Source of the DNA: CAYXVB01 sp964467785
Lineage (GTDB): Bacteria; Bdellovibrionota; UBA1018
Assembly (NCBI GenBank): GCA_964467785.1
Contig: CAYXVB010000118.1
Location: 1 to 11,330, forward strand
Direction of reading: 5' to 3'
DNA: 11,330 nt
Shown piece by piece: positions 1 through 6,849 of the stretch. Position 1 is the stretch's first letter; each line of letters starts with the position of its first letter. The notes below the pieces were generated by a model. It had not been told where the DNA came from. It worked only from the letters and a program-made list of their open reading frames with translations, and searched no databases. The position numbers and the translations under genes are program-made.

Positions 1-1
1 G

Positions 2-472
2 ACGCGTCCCGATCGTCTTGAACGAGAAGTCGAAGTCGCCGCCGAGCTTGTCCATCTTGTTGACAAAGCAGAGGCGGGGCACGCGATAACGGTCGGCCTG
101 ACGCCACACCGTCTCGGACTGAGCCTCGACGCCTTCCTTGCCGTCGAAGACGGCGACGGCGCCGTCGAGGACGCGGAGCGAGCGCTCGACTTCGATGGTG
201 AAGTCGACGTGGCCGGGAGTATCGATGAGGTTGACGTTGTAGTCCTTCCACATACAGTAGGTGGCGGCGGACTGAATCGTGATGCCCTTTTCACGCTCGA
301 GATCCATGAAGTCCATGGTCGCGCCGACCTGGTCCTTGCCCTTCACTTCGTGAATGGCGTGAATCTTCTTCGTGTAGAAGAGAATGCGCTCAGAGAGCGT
401 GGTCTTGCCCGAGTCGATGTGGGCAGAAATACCGATGTTACGAATCTTATCCATTGAAACGCGTTGAGCCAT
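2..472 (-). CDS. fusA: Elongation factor G, mitochondrial/spd-type, 5' part (GTPase domain)
   Basis: EF-G is the ribosomal GTPase that moves tRNAs and mRNA during translocation. Only the first 157 codons are present; the gene continues past the window's left edge. The GTPase motifs are all visible: P-loop AHIDSGKT (residues 17-24), switch I around REKGITIQSAA (60-70), DTPGH (84-88) and NKMD (138-141). The wording matters. Textbook bacterial EF-G has HIDAGKTTT and GITITSAAT, whereas this protein has HIDSGKTTL, HEVKGKDQVGA and GITIQSAATYCMW, as remembered for mitochondrial EFG1 and the related 'spd' EF-Gs of spirochaetes, planctomycetes and deltaproteobacteria. The start at 472 is supported by an AGGAGA Shine-Dalgarno 9 bases upstream; an in-frame ATG at 454 has none. 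The gene is divergent from orn, so it does not sit in a visible str operon on this side. Family certain; subtype likely. Confidence 0.95.
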   Translation of the reverse strand, partial: MAQRVSMDKIRNIGISAHIDSGKTTLSERILFYTKKIHAIHEVKGKDQVGATMDFMDLEREKGITIQSAATYCMWKDYNVNLIDTPGHVDFTIEVERSLRVLDGAVAVFDGKEGVEAQSETVWRQADRYRVPRLCFVNKMDKLGGDFDFSFKTIGTR

Positions 473-481
473 TGAGCCGTC

Positions 482-487
482 TCTCCT
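482..487 (-). promoter_or_regulatory. Shine-Dalgarno site of fusA
   Basis: On the minus strand the sequence AGGAGA lies 9 bases before the ATG at 472. It is the strongest ribosome binding site in the window and decides the fusA start in favour of 472 over the in-frame ATG at 454. Confidence 0.8.
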
Positions 488-535
488 GAGCGATTAAAAA
501 TTTTGGACCTGGCTTTCTAACCAAAAATGACCCGT

Positions 536-564
536 ATCATCAAGTACTATTTCGAATTGACCAA
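536..564 (-). promoter_or_regulatory. Candidate sigma70-type promoter for fusA
   Basis: Reading the minus strand, TTGGTC (559-564) and GATGAT (536-541) are 17 bases apart, each matching the sigma70 consensus at about four of six positions. A second, weaker pair TTGATG (538-543) and TTAGAA (515-520), also 17 apart, overlaps it. The region 490-570 is clearly more AT-rich than the flanking genes, as expected for a divergent promoter region. Transcription would start around 525-530 and give a leader of roughly 55 bases carrying the AGGAGA site. This is a by-eye match only. Confidence 0.25.
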
Positions 565-620
565 TTGCGTTAGCTTTGACGCCACCAGGCATTCTGAATG
601 GCCGGTCGGTGGGATATCCA

Positions 621-649
621 TTGCCCCCCCGGCCCTGATCCACTATTTT
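621..649 (+). promoter_or_regulatory. Candidate promoter for the orn operon, possibly leaderless
   Basis: TTGCCC (621-626) and TATTTT (644-649) are separated by exactly 17 bases. The start of transcription would fall at about 656-658, at the ATG of orn itself. No Shine-Dalgarno-like sequence precedes that ATG, which fits a leaderless message. The -35 box runs into a tract of seven C (624-630). The hexamers are imperfect, so this is suggestive only. Confidence 0.35.
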
Positions 650-657
650 CTTCCATC

Positions 658-1200
658 ATGTCCAAAAAAGCGCTGTTCTGGGTCGACCTTGAAATGACGG
701 GCCTCGATGATCTGAAGGATTCCATCCTGGAGGTGGCCATCGTCATCACCGACACGGACCTCACGACCCTGGAGACCTTCCACCGAGTGGTCTACCAGCC
801 CCAAGACGTCATCGACAACATGAACGACTGGTGCAAAAAGACTCACGGCGACAGCGGCCTGACCGCAGCGATTCCGAACGGAACCCCCTTGGCCCAGGTG
901 GAAAAAGAAGTCCTCGAGCTGATCAATCGCCATTACCCTACCAACGAGCGGGTGGTGATCGTCGGGAATTCCGTCGGTAACGACAAGAGATTCATCGACC
1001 GGTACATGCCGGAAGTCTCCAAACGCCTTCACTATCGCCTGATTGATGTGAGCTCGTTTAAAGAGATCTTCCGAGACAAGTACGGCCTCAAGTTCGAGAA
1101 AAAGAACACCCATCGGGCGGTAGACGATATCCATGAATCGATCGCGGAACTCGGCTACTACCTCAGTTTCGTCCATCCGACGGCGGTGGGACAGGCATGA
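658..1200 (+). CDS. orn: Oligoribonuclease (DEDDh 3'-5' exoribonuclease)
   Basis: Orn finishes RNA decay by cutting 2-5 nucleotide fragments, chiefly dinucleotides including pGpG from cyclic-di-GMP turnover, into mononucleotides in the cytoplasm. The 180-residue product matches the usual length. It opens with FWVDLEMTGLD, giving catalytic D10 and E12; GNSVGNDKRF supplies D109; and THRAVDD supplies H152 and D157, completing the DEDDh set. W58 in NDWCKKTH and the HYR segment (125-127) match conserved Orn positions. The reading frame is open from an ATG at 598, which would add 20 residues (with Pro-Pro and no family similarity); 658 is chosen because MSKKALFW begins where relatives begin, although no Shine-Dalgarno precedes it. 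The stop overlaps the start of the next gene as ATGA, so it heads a translationally coupled operon. Confidence 0.95.
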   Translation: MSKKALFWVDLEMTGLDDLKDSILEVAIVITDTDLTTLETFHRVVYQPQDVIDNMNDWCKKTHGDSGLTAAIPNGTPLAQVEKEVLELINRHYPTNERVVIVGNSVGNDKRFIDRYMPEVSKRLHYRLIDVSSFKEIFRDKYGLKFEKKNTHRAVDDIHESIAELGYYLSFVHPTAVGQA

Positions 1201-1670
1201 GCAATTCGGAAAGACCCAGCTTCGAGCGGATCTACCTGGACCTGGCGCGCACCCTCGCGCGTCGATCGACCTGCAAACGCCTGCAGGTAGGCACGGTCAT
1301 CACCTCCACCGATTATCGCAAGGTCCTGGCCGTGGGCTATAACGGCAATGCCACGGGCCTGCACAACGGCTGCGACCGGGATGAACCGGGCAACTGCGGC
1401 TGCCTGCACTCGGAGGAAAACGCGGTCATCAACTGCGACTCGCCCCGGCAGGTTGAAAAGGTGGTGTTCGTCACCCATCTGCCCTGCGTGGCGTGCGCCA
1501 AGCGCCTGATCAATCTCGGTAACGTCAAGAAAGTCGTCTACGGCGAGGACTACCGGCTCAAGGACTCGGTAAAACTCCTCGAATCGGTGGGAATCGAAGT
1601 CACCCGCCTTCCGGACGGGGTCCGGCAGGCCCTCAGCTTCGCGGAAGCGGCCGGGGCGCACGCGAAATGA
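1197..1670 (+). CDS. dCMP deaminase family protein (zinc-dependent)
   Basis: Predicted to deaminate dCMP to dUMP, feeding thymidylate synthesis; a ComEB-like cytoplasmic member of the cytidine/deoxycytidylate deaminase superfamily. The 157-residue protein carries the family's early motif RSTCKRLQVG (23-32), then GYNG (47-50). The catalytic zinc site is H71-S-E73, a variant of the usual HAE, with E73 as proton shuttle, followed by PCVAC (96-100), where C97 and C100 are the other zinc ligands. Extra cysteines at 59, 67 and 69 lie where relatives often carry a structural zinc. Its ATG overlaps the orn stop by four bases (ATGA), and its own stop overlaps the aminopeptidase start the same way, so it is the middle gene of a coupled trio. 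Substrate is inferred from the family; a related nucleotide substrate cannot be excluded. Confidence 0.92.
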   Translation: MSNSERPSFERIYLDLARTLARRSTCKRLQVGTVITSTDYRKVLAVGYNGNATGLHNGCDRDEPGNCGCLHSEENAVINCDSPRQVEKVVFVTHLPCVACAKRLINLGNVKKVVYGEDYRLKDSVKLLESVGIEVTRLPDGVRQALSFAEAAGAHAK

Positions 1671-4462
1671 AGCCCGCACTTTCCGTCCTCCTGATCCTCC
1701 CGACCTTGGCCTCCATCTTAGCCGTGGGCACCGGCTGCGCCGGCAAGGGCGTCAAAACCGAAACCGCGACCGTGAAGGCTTCCGCCACGGCTCCGGCCCA
1801 CCGCTCCCTCACCCACGAAGAGGCGATCATCCGCCACCGGATGGTTAGCCGCCCCACCTATAATCTTTGGTTCGGGCTCAGCGCCCACGGGGACGAGTTC
1901 GAAGGCCGAACGGTCATCTCATTTGACCTGCGCCAGAAGGCGCGCGACTACGGCAAGCAGCTCTTCATCGACTTCGCGGACGGTCAAATCCGTTCGCTCA
2001 AGATCAACGGCACGATGGTTCCCGCCGAGGACATCGCCCGCTTCTACGACGGCGGGAGAATCACATTCCGGTTGGCGGAACTGCTTCCGGGCTCCAATCG
2101 CGTGGAAATCGCCTACACCCATGCGTTCAGCAAGGACGGCCAGGGCTTTAACCGTTTCAAGGACCCCGAGGACAACCAGGTTTATCTCCACACTCAGCTC
2201 GAGCCCTTCGCCGCGAACCGGGTATTCCCGTGCTTCGACCAGCCGGATCTCAAGGGCTCTTACGAAGTGACGGTCGAAGCGCCCGAGGACTGGCAGGTTA
2301 TCGCCAACATGCCCGAGCGCACCATTTCCAAAGTGGATGGCCGCCGAAGCTGGGCGTTTCCGCCTTCGCCCTTGATCTCGACTTACGTTTTCGGCCTAAA
2401 CGCGGGCCCATTCCAAGAGTTCAAGGATTCGGCCGAAGGCATCCCCCTCCGGCTCTTCGTGCGCGAGTCCCTCGCAGCCAAGCTTCCGGGCAAGGAATGG
2501 ACGAAGGACTGGTTCGAGACCACCAAGAAGGGCATCGACTTCTTCGGCGTGCAGTTCGGCTATCCATTTCCCTACCCCAAGCTCGACCAGGTCCTGCTTC
2601 CCGAATTCGGGGGAGGCATGGAGAACGTCGGCGCGATCACCTACACGGAAAACCTCGCCTATCGCGGGCAAGTCACCGCGCAGATGCGACGCGGGCTTCG
2701 CTCCATGATCCTGCACGAGATCGCGCACATGTGGTTCGGCGATCTGGTGACCATGCGCTGGTGGAACAGTCTCTGGCTCAACGAAAGCTTTGCCACCTAT
2801 GCCTCCTCCCTCGCGCTTTCCGAGGCGATGGGAGACAAGGCCGCGTGGCAGGAATTCTTCGCAAGCGCCAAGCAACACGCGTTCTGGGAGGACCAGCTCG
2901 TCACCACGCATCCGATCGAGAGCGCCGTTCCTGATACGGCCACAGCCGACACCGTTTTCGACGGCATCTCCTATGGCAAGGGCGCCTCGGTCATCAAGCA
3001 GCTCGCCGCTTACGTCGGTGAGGACGATTTCCGCGAAGGCCTGCAGCGCTACTTCCAGAAGCACGCGCTCCGCAACGCCACGCTGACCGACTTCACGGCG
3101 GCGCTCTCGGAGGCCTCGGGCAAGAATCTCGCGGCCTGGCAAAAGTCGTGGCTTCAGACATCCGGTCTCAACACCGTACGCGCCGAATGGGCCTGCGAGG
3201 ACGGCAAGATCAGCAGCTTTGTCCTGCTTCAGGGCAACTCCGAGACAAGCCAGGAGCTTCGCACGCATCGCGCCGAGGTCGCGCTCTACCGCTCCGCCGG
3301 CAAGGGCGGCCTCGCCGTGACTGACACTGCGGCTGTGACCTATTCGGGAAAGGAAACCGAGGTCAAGGAACTGCTCGGGAAGAAGTGCCCGGACTTCGTG
3401 TACCCGAACCATCGCGATCTCGACTACGTAAAGGTCGAACTCGACGCCCAGAGCCTGAAAACTGCGCAGCAGGGCCTCTCCTCGCTCGCAGATCCCTTTG
3501 CGCGCACTCTGGTTTGGAGCACGCTCGCGAACATGATGATCGAAGGCAAGCTGCCCGCGCCCCAGTTCGCGGAACTGGTGTTCCGCTTCGCGCCGAAGGA
3601 GCGCGAGCCGGAGCAACTCGGTCGCCTCCTCGGCTTACTGGGCAAGCGCTTGCCTGGCTACCCCTCGGTGCTTCTCTACCTCCCCCCCGAAGCGCGCTCC
3701 GAATACCTTTCGCGACTGGAAAAGTTCCTACTCAAAAACCTCCTGGCGGCTCCAGCGGGCTCGGACCTACAACTCACCTGGTATTCGCACTTCGTTTCCG
3801 CGGCGACTGGGTCGGACTCCGTCGAATTCCTCATGAAACTGCTGAAACCTTCGCGCAAGGCGGGATTCAGCGCGGCACTGGCGGGTTTCCGGCTCGATAA
3901 CCAGCGCCGTTGGGAGATTCTCATCGAGCTGGCCCGCGCAGGCGCGATCGGTCAGGACCGCATCGACGAAGAGCTCAAGGCGGATCCGACTGAATCCGGG
4001 CGCATGGCCGCGATCAGCGCGAGCGCCTCGCTGCCTGACGCCGAAGCCAAGAGAATCTGGATCAACCGGATCCTCGCTTCCGTGAGTGCTCCGCAGATGC
4101 CGGCGACGACAGCGACCACGACTTCTGCCGGACCGGAAATCAAGTACAGCTGGGCCAAACTCCGCTCGGCGATGTGGCGCCTCAATATCGTGGGCCAGGA
4201 GCCGCTGACCCGTCAGATGATGAGCACGTATTTCGAAACGATTCCCCGCCTGGCTGATCCGGCGCTCGCCGAATACGCCGGAAGCTTCGCGCGCGGCTTG
4301 TTTCCGTATCTGTGCGATCCGGAAGTTGTCAAACACGCAACCGCCGCGCTGGACCGTGGATCCAACCTACCGCCTTCGGTGATCAAGTCACTCAAGATCG
4401 GCCGCCAGCTGGAGGAACGCTGTATCCGAGCGCGCGCGCTGGCCTCCGCGTCGGGCGCCTAG
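1667..4462 (+). CDS. M1 family aminopeptidase (PepN-like), probable lipoprotein
   Basis: A gluzincin metallopeptidase that removes N-terminal residues from peptides. The 931-residue protein has the M1 layout: N-terminal beta domain with NRVFPCFDQPDLKG, exopeptidase motif GGGMEN (315-320), zinc site HEIAH (350-354) with the third ligand E373 in LNE, catalytic tyrosine Y436 in SYGKGAS, and a long helical C-terminal half of the ERAP1/PepN type. Unlike cytoplasmic PepN it begins with a basic-then-hydrophobic leader ending GTGC-AG, so cleavage before C24 and lipid anchoring are predicted. The -3 residue is Gly rather than Leu, a weak lipobox, but a Thr/Ala/Lys-rich linker follows as in lipoproteins. 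Alanine at +2 would suit the outer membrane in a Gram-negative cell. The start overlaps the deaminase stop (ATGA). The stop overlaps that of the opposing xth gene. Confidence 0.95.
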   Translation: MKPALSVLLILPTLASILAVGTGCAGKGVKTETATVKASATAPAHRSLTHEEAIIRHRMVSRPTYNLWFGLSAHGDEFEGRTVISFDLRQKARDYGKQLFIDFADGQIRSLKINGTMVPAEDIARFYDGGRITFRLAELLPGSNRVEIAYTHAFSKDGQGFNRFKDPEDNQVYLHTQLEPFAANRVFPCFDQPDLKGSYEVTVEAPEDWQVIANMPERTISKVDGRRSWAFPPSPLISTYVFGLNAGPFQEFKDSAEGIPLRLFVRESLAAKLPGKEWTKDWFETTKKGIDFFGVQFGYPFPYPKLDQVLLPEFGGGMENVGAITYTENLAYRGQVTAQMRRGLRSMILHEIAHMWFGDLVTMRWWNSLWLNESFATYASSLALSEAMGDKAAWQEFFASAKQHAFWEDQLVTTHPIESAVPDTATADTVFDGISYGKGASVIKQLAAYVGEDDFREGLQRYFQKHALRNATLTDFTAALSEASGKNLAAWQKSWLQTSGLNTVRAEWACEDGKISSFVLLQGNSETSQELRTHRAEVALYRSAGKGGLAVTDTAAVTYSGKETEVKELLGKKCPDFVYPNHRDLDYVKVELDAQSLKTAQQGLSSLADPFARTLVWSTLANMMIEGKLPAPQFAELVFRFAPKEREPEQLGRLLGLLGKRLPGYPSVLLYLPPEARSEYLSRLEKFLLKNLLAAPAGSDLQLTWYSHFVSAATGSDSVEFLMKLLKPSRKAGFSAALAGFRLDNQRRWEILIELARAGAIGQDRIDEELKADPTESGRMAAISASASLPDAEAKRIWINRILASVSAPQMPATTATTTSAGPEIKYSWAKLRSAMWRLNIVGQEPLTRQMMSTYFETIPRLADPALAEYAGSFARGLFPYLCDPEVVKHATAALDRGSNLPPSVIKSLKIGRQLEERCIRARALASASGA

Positions 4463-5223
4463 GCCCTGAGCACTAGCTCGACCGGACAGTGATCCGATCC
4501 TTTGATGTGAGGCTGATGCGCGGCGCCCGCGACCCGGTCACGCAATTCAGAGTTCACGCAGTGGTAATCCAGACGCCACCCGATGTTTCGATCCCGGATG
4601 CCGGGACGGTAGCTCCACCACGTGTAGTGACCGGCGCCGGGTTCGCGTTCGCGGAACACGTCTGAATAGCCGGAGGCAAGGAACTTCGTCATCCACGCCC
4701 GCTCCTCCGGAAGAAAGCCGGCGTTGTCCATGTTGGTTTTGGGATTCTTCAGGTCGATTTCCTGATGAGCGATGTTGTAATCGCCGCAGACAATCACGTG
4801 CTTGCCGCGCGCTCGGATCGCATCGCAGTGTTTGAGCATCGCGTCGCAGAAGGCGAGCTTATAAGGCAGGCGCGCGTGGTCGCGCTGGCTGTTCGGGAAA
4901 TAGCAATTCAGCAAGACGAGATCTTTGAACTCCACCTCGAGCACGCGGCCCTCGCGGTCAAACTCAGGGATCCCGAGGCCATTTCGAACCGCCAAGGGCT
5001 CGTGCCGAGAATAGACCGCAGTGCCACTGTATCCGGGCTTTTCTGCCGGATTCCAGAACGAATGATAACCGCCCGGATGATGCAGGCTCTGGTCGAGCAC
5101 ATCAGGAGTCGCCTTGATCTCCTGCAGAGCGATCACATCAGCGCCCTGTGCCTCGAACCAGCTGAGGAAGCCTGCTTTATGGGCCGCTCGGATGCCATTC
5201 ACATTCCAACTGAGTAACTTCAT
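4459..5223 (-). CDS. xth: Exodeoxyribonuclease III (AP endonuclease)
   Basis: A metal-dependent DNA repair nuclease that cuts at abasic sites and trims 3' ends in base excision repair. The 254-residue protein is full length for the Xth branch of the endonuclease/exonuclease/phosphatase superfamily. Visible motifs are WNVNGIRA (6-13, N7), LQEIK with metal ligand E35, YSGTAVYS (65-72), CYFPNS with Y108, CGDYNIAH giving D148 and N150, WRLDYH (217-221) and the C-terminal GSDHCPV with D244 and H245. All expected catalytic residues are present. The start at 5223 gives the canonical MKLLSWNVNG beginning; the nearest Shine-Dalgarno-like string, AAGAGGT, is rather far away (13 bases). It follows the DUF2079 gene on the same strand by 36 bases and is probably cotranscribed. 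Its stop shares CTAG with the opposing aminopeptidase stop. Confidence 0.96.
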   Translation of the reverse strand: MKLLSWNVNGIRAAHKAGFLSWFEAQGADVIALQEIKATPDVLDQSLHHPGGYHSFWNPAEKPGYSGTAVYSRHEPLAVRNGLGIPEFDREGRVLEVEFKDLVLLNCYFPNSQRDHARLPYKLAFCDAMLKHCDAIRARGKHVIVCGDYNIAHQEIDLKNPKTNMDNAGFLPEERAWMTKFLASGYSDVFREREPGAGHYTWWSYRPGIRDRNIGWRLDYHCVNSELRDRVAGAAHQPHIKGSDHCPVELVLRA

Positions 5224-5243
5224 AAGAAAGGGTCCGACCTCTT

Positions 5244-5264
5244 TTTGATGCCCGCCGCATCAAA
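5244..5264. repeat. Inverted repeat TTTGATG-N7-CATCAAA at the DUF2079/xth junction
   Basis: Perfect 7-base arms flank a 7-base GC loop (CCCGCCG on the plus strand). It covers the stop codon of the DUF2079 gene and lies in the leader of xth. A run of T precedes it on the plus strand, but neither strand has a T run after the stem, so it is not a standard intrinsic terminator. It could be an RNA hairpin at the intercistronic junction or a protein site; chance is also possible. Confidence 0.5.
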
Positions 5265-6744
5265 TGACCAAACAGGCGGGCGTTTTACCGAAAATCATCA
5301 CTCCATCTCGGACGGCGAGCAGACGCATTCCTGCAGCCAGAGCGCGCCGAGGCAGGTCTTCGAGCCCTTGAACGCCCAGCGGCCAATTGCCGACTTCGCG
5401 ATCCAAGACCACGCACTCTACCCGGCCTTCCCATCGCGCGTCCAGAGGCTCGATCCAACGGCGAGTGGCGAGGTGCGGGACCAACGCTTCACTTGCCGCC
5501 ATCGGTAGCGAAGGGTCCCGTGCCGGCAAAACCCGCTCCTGAAGCGCCCGGGCATGCGGCGAAGGACTGTAAACGATCCAGGCGCGGTAAAGTTCGCTTC
5601 GTTGGACGGTCATTATGACAAATAGAGTGAGCCCGGCAGCCAGCCACCGGGAGGCGAAGTCGAGCCGACGGCTCCGGAGACATTCAAAGGCATGGATCGC
5701 GCCCGGAGCCAGCGCGAAAAAAAGACCGGCCGCGGGCTCGATCGCATAGTGAAAGCTGAGATTGAGCCGCTGATCACCGGAGGTTAGGAACATCATCAGG
5801 TAGCCGGGAATCGCCGCAACCATCGCACGCGGGGCAAAAAGCGGCAGGAACGCGAGCGGCCCCAAAGTGGCCACCAGGAATTTGAGTCGTGCAGGCCCGA
5901 GAAACTGCCGCAGCAGGACTCCAGGGAGCTCCGAAAGCGGAACGCCATAGTGCGCGTAGGCTGAGGCGTAGGCGTAGCGCTGCCCCATCCAGCCCGGGAC
6001 CTTGAGGCACACGAAAAACGCGGCCACGCCTGCCAAAAGTGCGATCCCGCCGATGCGGCGCATTCGCTCGCGATCCGCCTGCGACGCGGCAGGCCCCGCT
6101 CCGAGCCACCAGGCCAGACCAAATCCCGCCGCCACCGGCCCCGCCGACTCCTTGCAGAGGATCGCCAGCGCGAACGCCAGCGCGCCGAGCCAACGAGCCC
6201 TCACGCGCGCGGAGTTGAGCCCGACCGCAGCCCATAGGAACAGCGGCAGCATCATCGTCTCGGGATGGAAATCAAAAGCGTTCGCCTTGCGAAGGGGAAG
6301 ATAAAGCCAGTAGAGCGCCGGAAGCGCGAGCGCCAGCCAGGACGGGAGCTCCGCCTCATGGAGGGAGCCGCGGCCGATGCGGGCGCGCGCGTACTGCCGA
6401 TAGAGATAGTAAATCGCCGGGGCACCCGAGGCGAGCGCGAAAGCCTGAATGACAAGTAGCGTCTCGGCGCGAGGAAACAGGGCAAAAAAAGGACCCAACA
6501 ACCAGAAGATCGGGGACTGATGATCCGCGAAAAGATTGATCCCCTCTTTGACGGACGAAAGGTAGCCATTGCCATGCGTCAGGTTCCAGATCGCGTTCGT
6601 AAAGATCCCCAGATCAAACGCGTGGCTTTGAAAAGCCCAATGTCGGCGGAGCGAAGCGAAACTCCAGCTCGCGCCGACAAACAGCGCGATCCACTTCAAA
6701 AACAACTCGGGCTTTCTGGCGAAGGCAGTCGTGAGATTCTTCAT
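5260..6744 (-). CDS. DUF2079 family multi-pass membrane protein
   Basis: A 494-residue integral membrane protein of unknown function. DUF2079 proteins are thought to resemble GT-C type glycosyltransferases, which use lipid-linked sugars, but no reaction is established. Family signatures in order are FDLGIFTNAIWN (43-54), LFADHQSPIFWLL (71-83), FDFHPE (157-162), the acidic LCKES (196-200) inside a hydrophobic stretch, and FHYAIEP (331-337). About nine or ten hydrophobic segments lie between residues 15 and 380, and the last 110 residues form a soluble tail. The aspartates after the first segment and the FHPE motif resemble active-site loops of GT-C enzymes, which is inference. The ATG at 6744 has no good Shine-Dalgarno. 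It lies 36 bases before xth on the same strand and is divergent from the SIMPL gene. The family call is fairly sure, the function is not. Confidence 0.85.
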   Translation of the reverse strand: MKNLTTAFARKPELFLKWIALFVGASWSFASLRRHWAFQSHAFDLGIFTNAIWNLTHGNGYLSSVKEGINLFADHQSPIFWLLGPFFALFPRAETLLVIQAFALASGAPAIYYLYRQYARARIGRGSLHEAELPSWLALALPALYWLYLPLRKANAFDFHPETMMLPLFLWAAVGLNSARVRARWLGALAFALAILCKESAGPVAAGFGLAWWLGAGPAASQADRERMRRIGGIALLAGVAAFFVCLKVPGWMGQRYAYASAYAHYGVPLSELPGVLLRQFLGPARLKFLVATLGPLAFLPLFAPRAMVAAIPGYLMMFLTSGDQRLNLSFHYAIEPAAGLFFALAPGAIHAFECLRSRRLDFASRWLAAGLTLFVIMTVQRSELYRAWIVYSPSPHARALQERVLPARDPSLPMAASEALVPHLATRRWIEPLDARWEGRVECVVLDREVGNWPLGVQGLEDLPRRALAAGMRLLAVRDGVMIFGKTPACLVI

Positions 6745-6764
6745 CAGGGACTTTCAGTGGCCCT

Positions 6765-6793
6765 ATCAAAGCTTGGAAGATCCTGAGTTGCAA
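6765..6793 (-). promoter_or_regulatory. Candidate sigma70-type promoter for DUF2079-xth
   Basis: On the minus strand TTGCAA (6788-6793) and TTTGAT (6765-6770) are 17 bases apart and each matches the consensus at four of six positions. Transcription would begin near 6758, leaving a leader of about 14 bases before the ATG at 6744. No comparable pair was seen on the plus strand for the divergent SIMPL gene. Confidence 0.35.
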
Positions 6794-6849
6794 TCGAAAG
6801 CGCGTTCCACTCGACGCAATCCTCCTCCTGCTGGTAGTCTTGCGGGATC

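Noticed and set aside
624..630. Seven-C tract as a phase-variation switch for orn
   Set aside because: It lies upstream of the likely start and outside the coding frame. Seven bases is short, and orn is usually needed constantly.
598..657. Upstream in-frame ATG for orn adding 20 residues
   Set aside because: The added residues have no Orn similarity, and relatives begin near MSKKALFW. The candidate promoter also lies downstream of 598.
2396..3616. Antisense open frame of 406 codons opposite the M1 aminopeptidase
   Set aside because: The plus strand carries the GGGMEN and HEIAH catalytic core here. The antisense product has shadow composition and no family signature.
5236..5264. Intrinsic terminator after the DUF2079 gene
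   Set aside because: The T run is on the 5' side of the stem on the plus strand, and on the minus strand the stem is followed by A and G. Neither direction gives stem then T run, and xth lies too close downstream.
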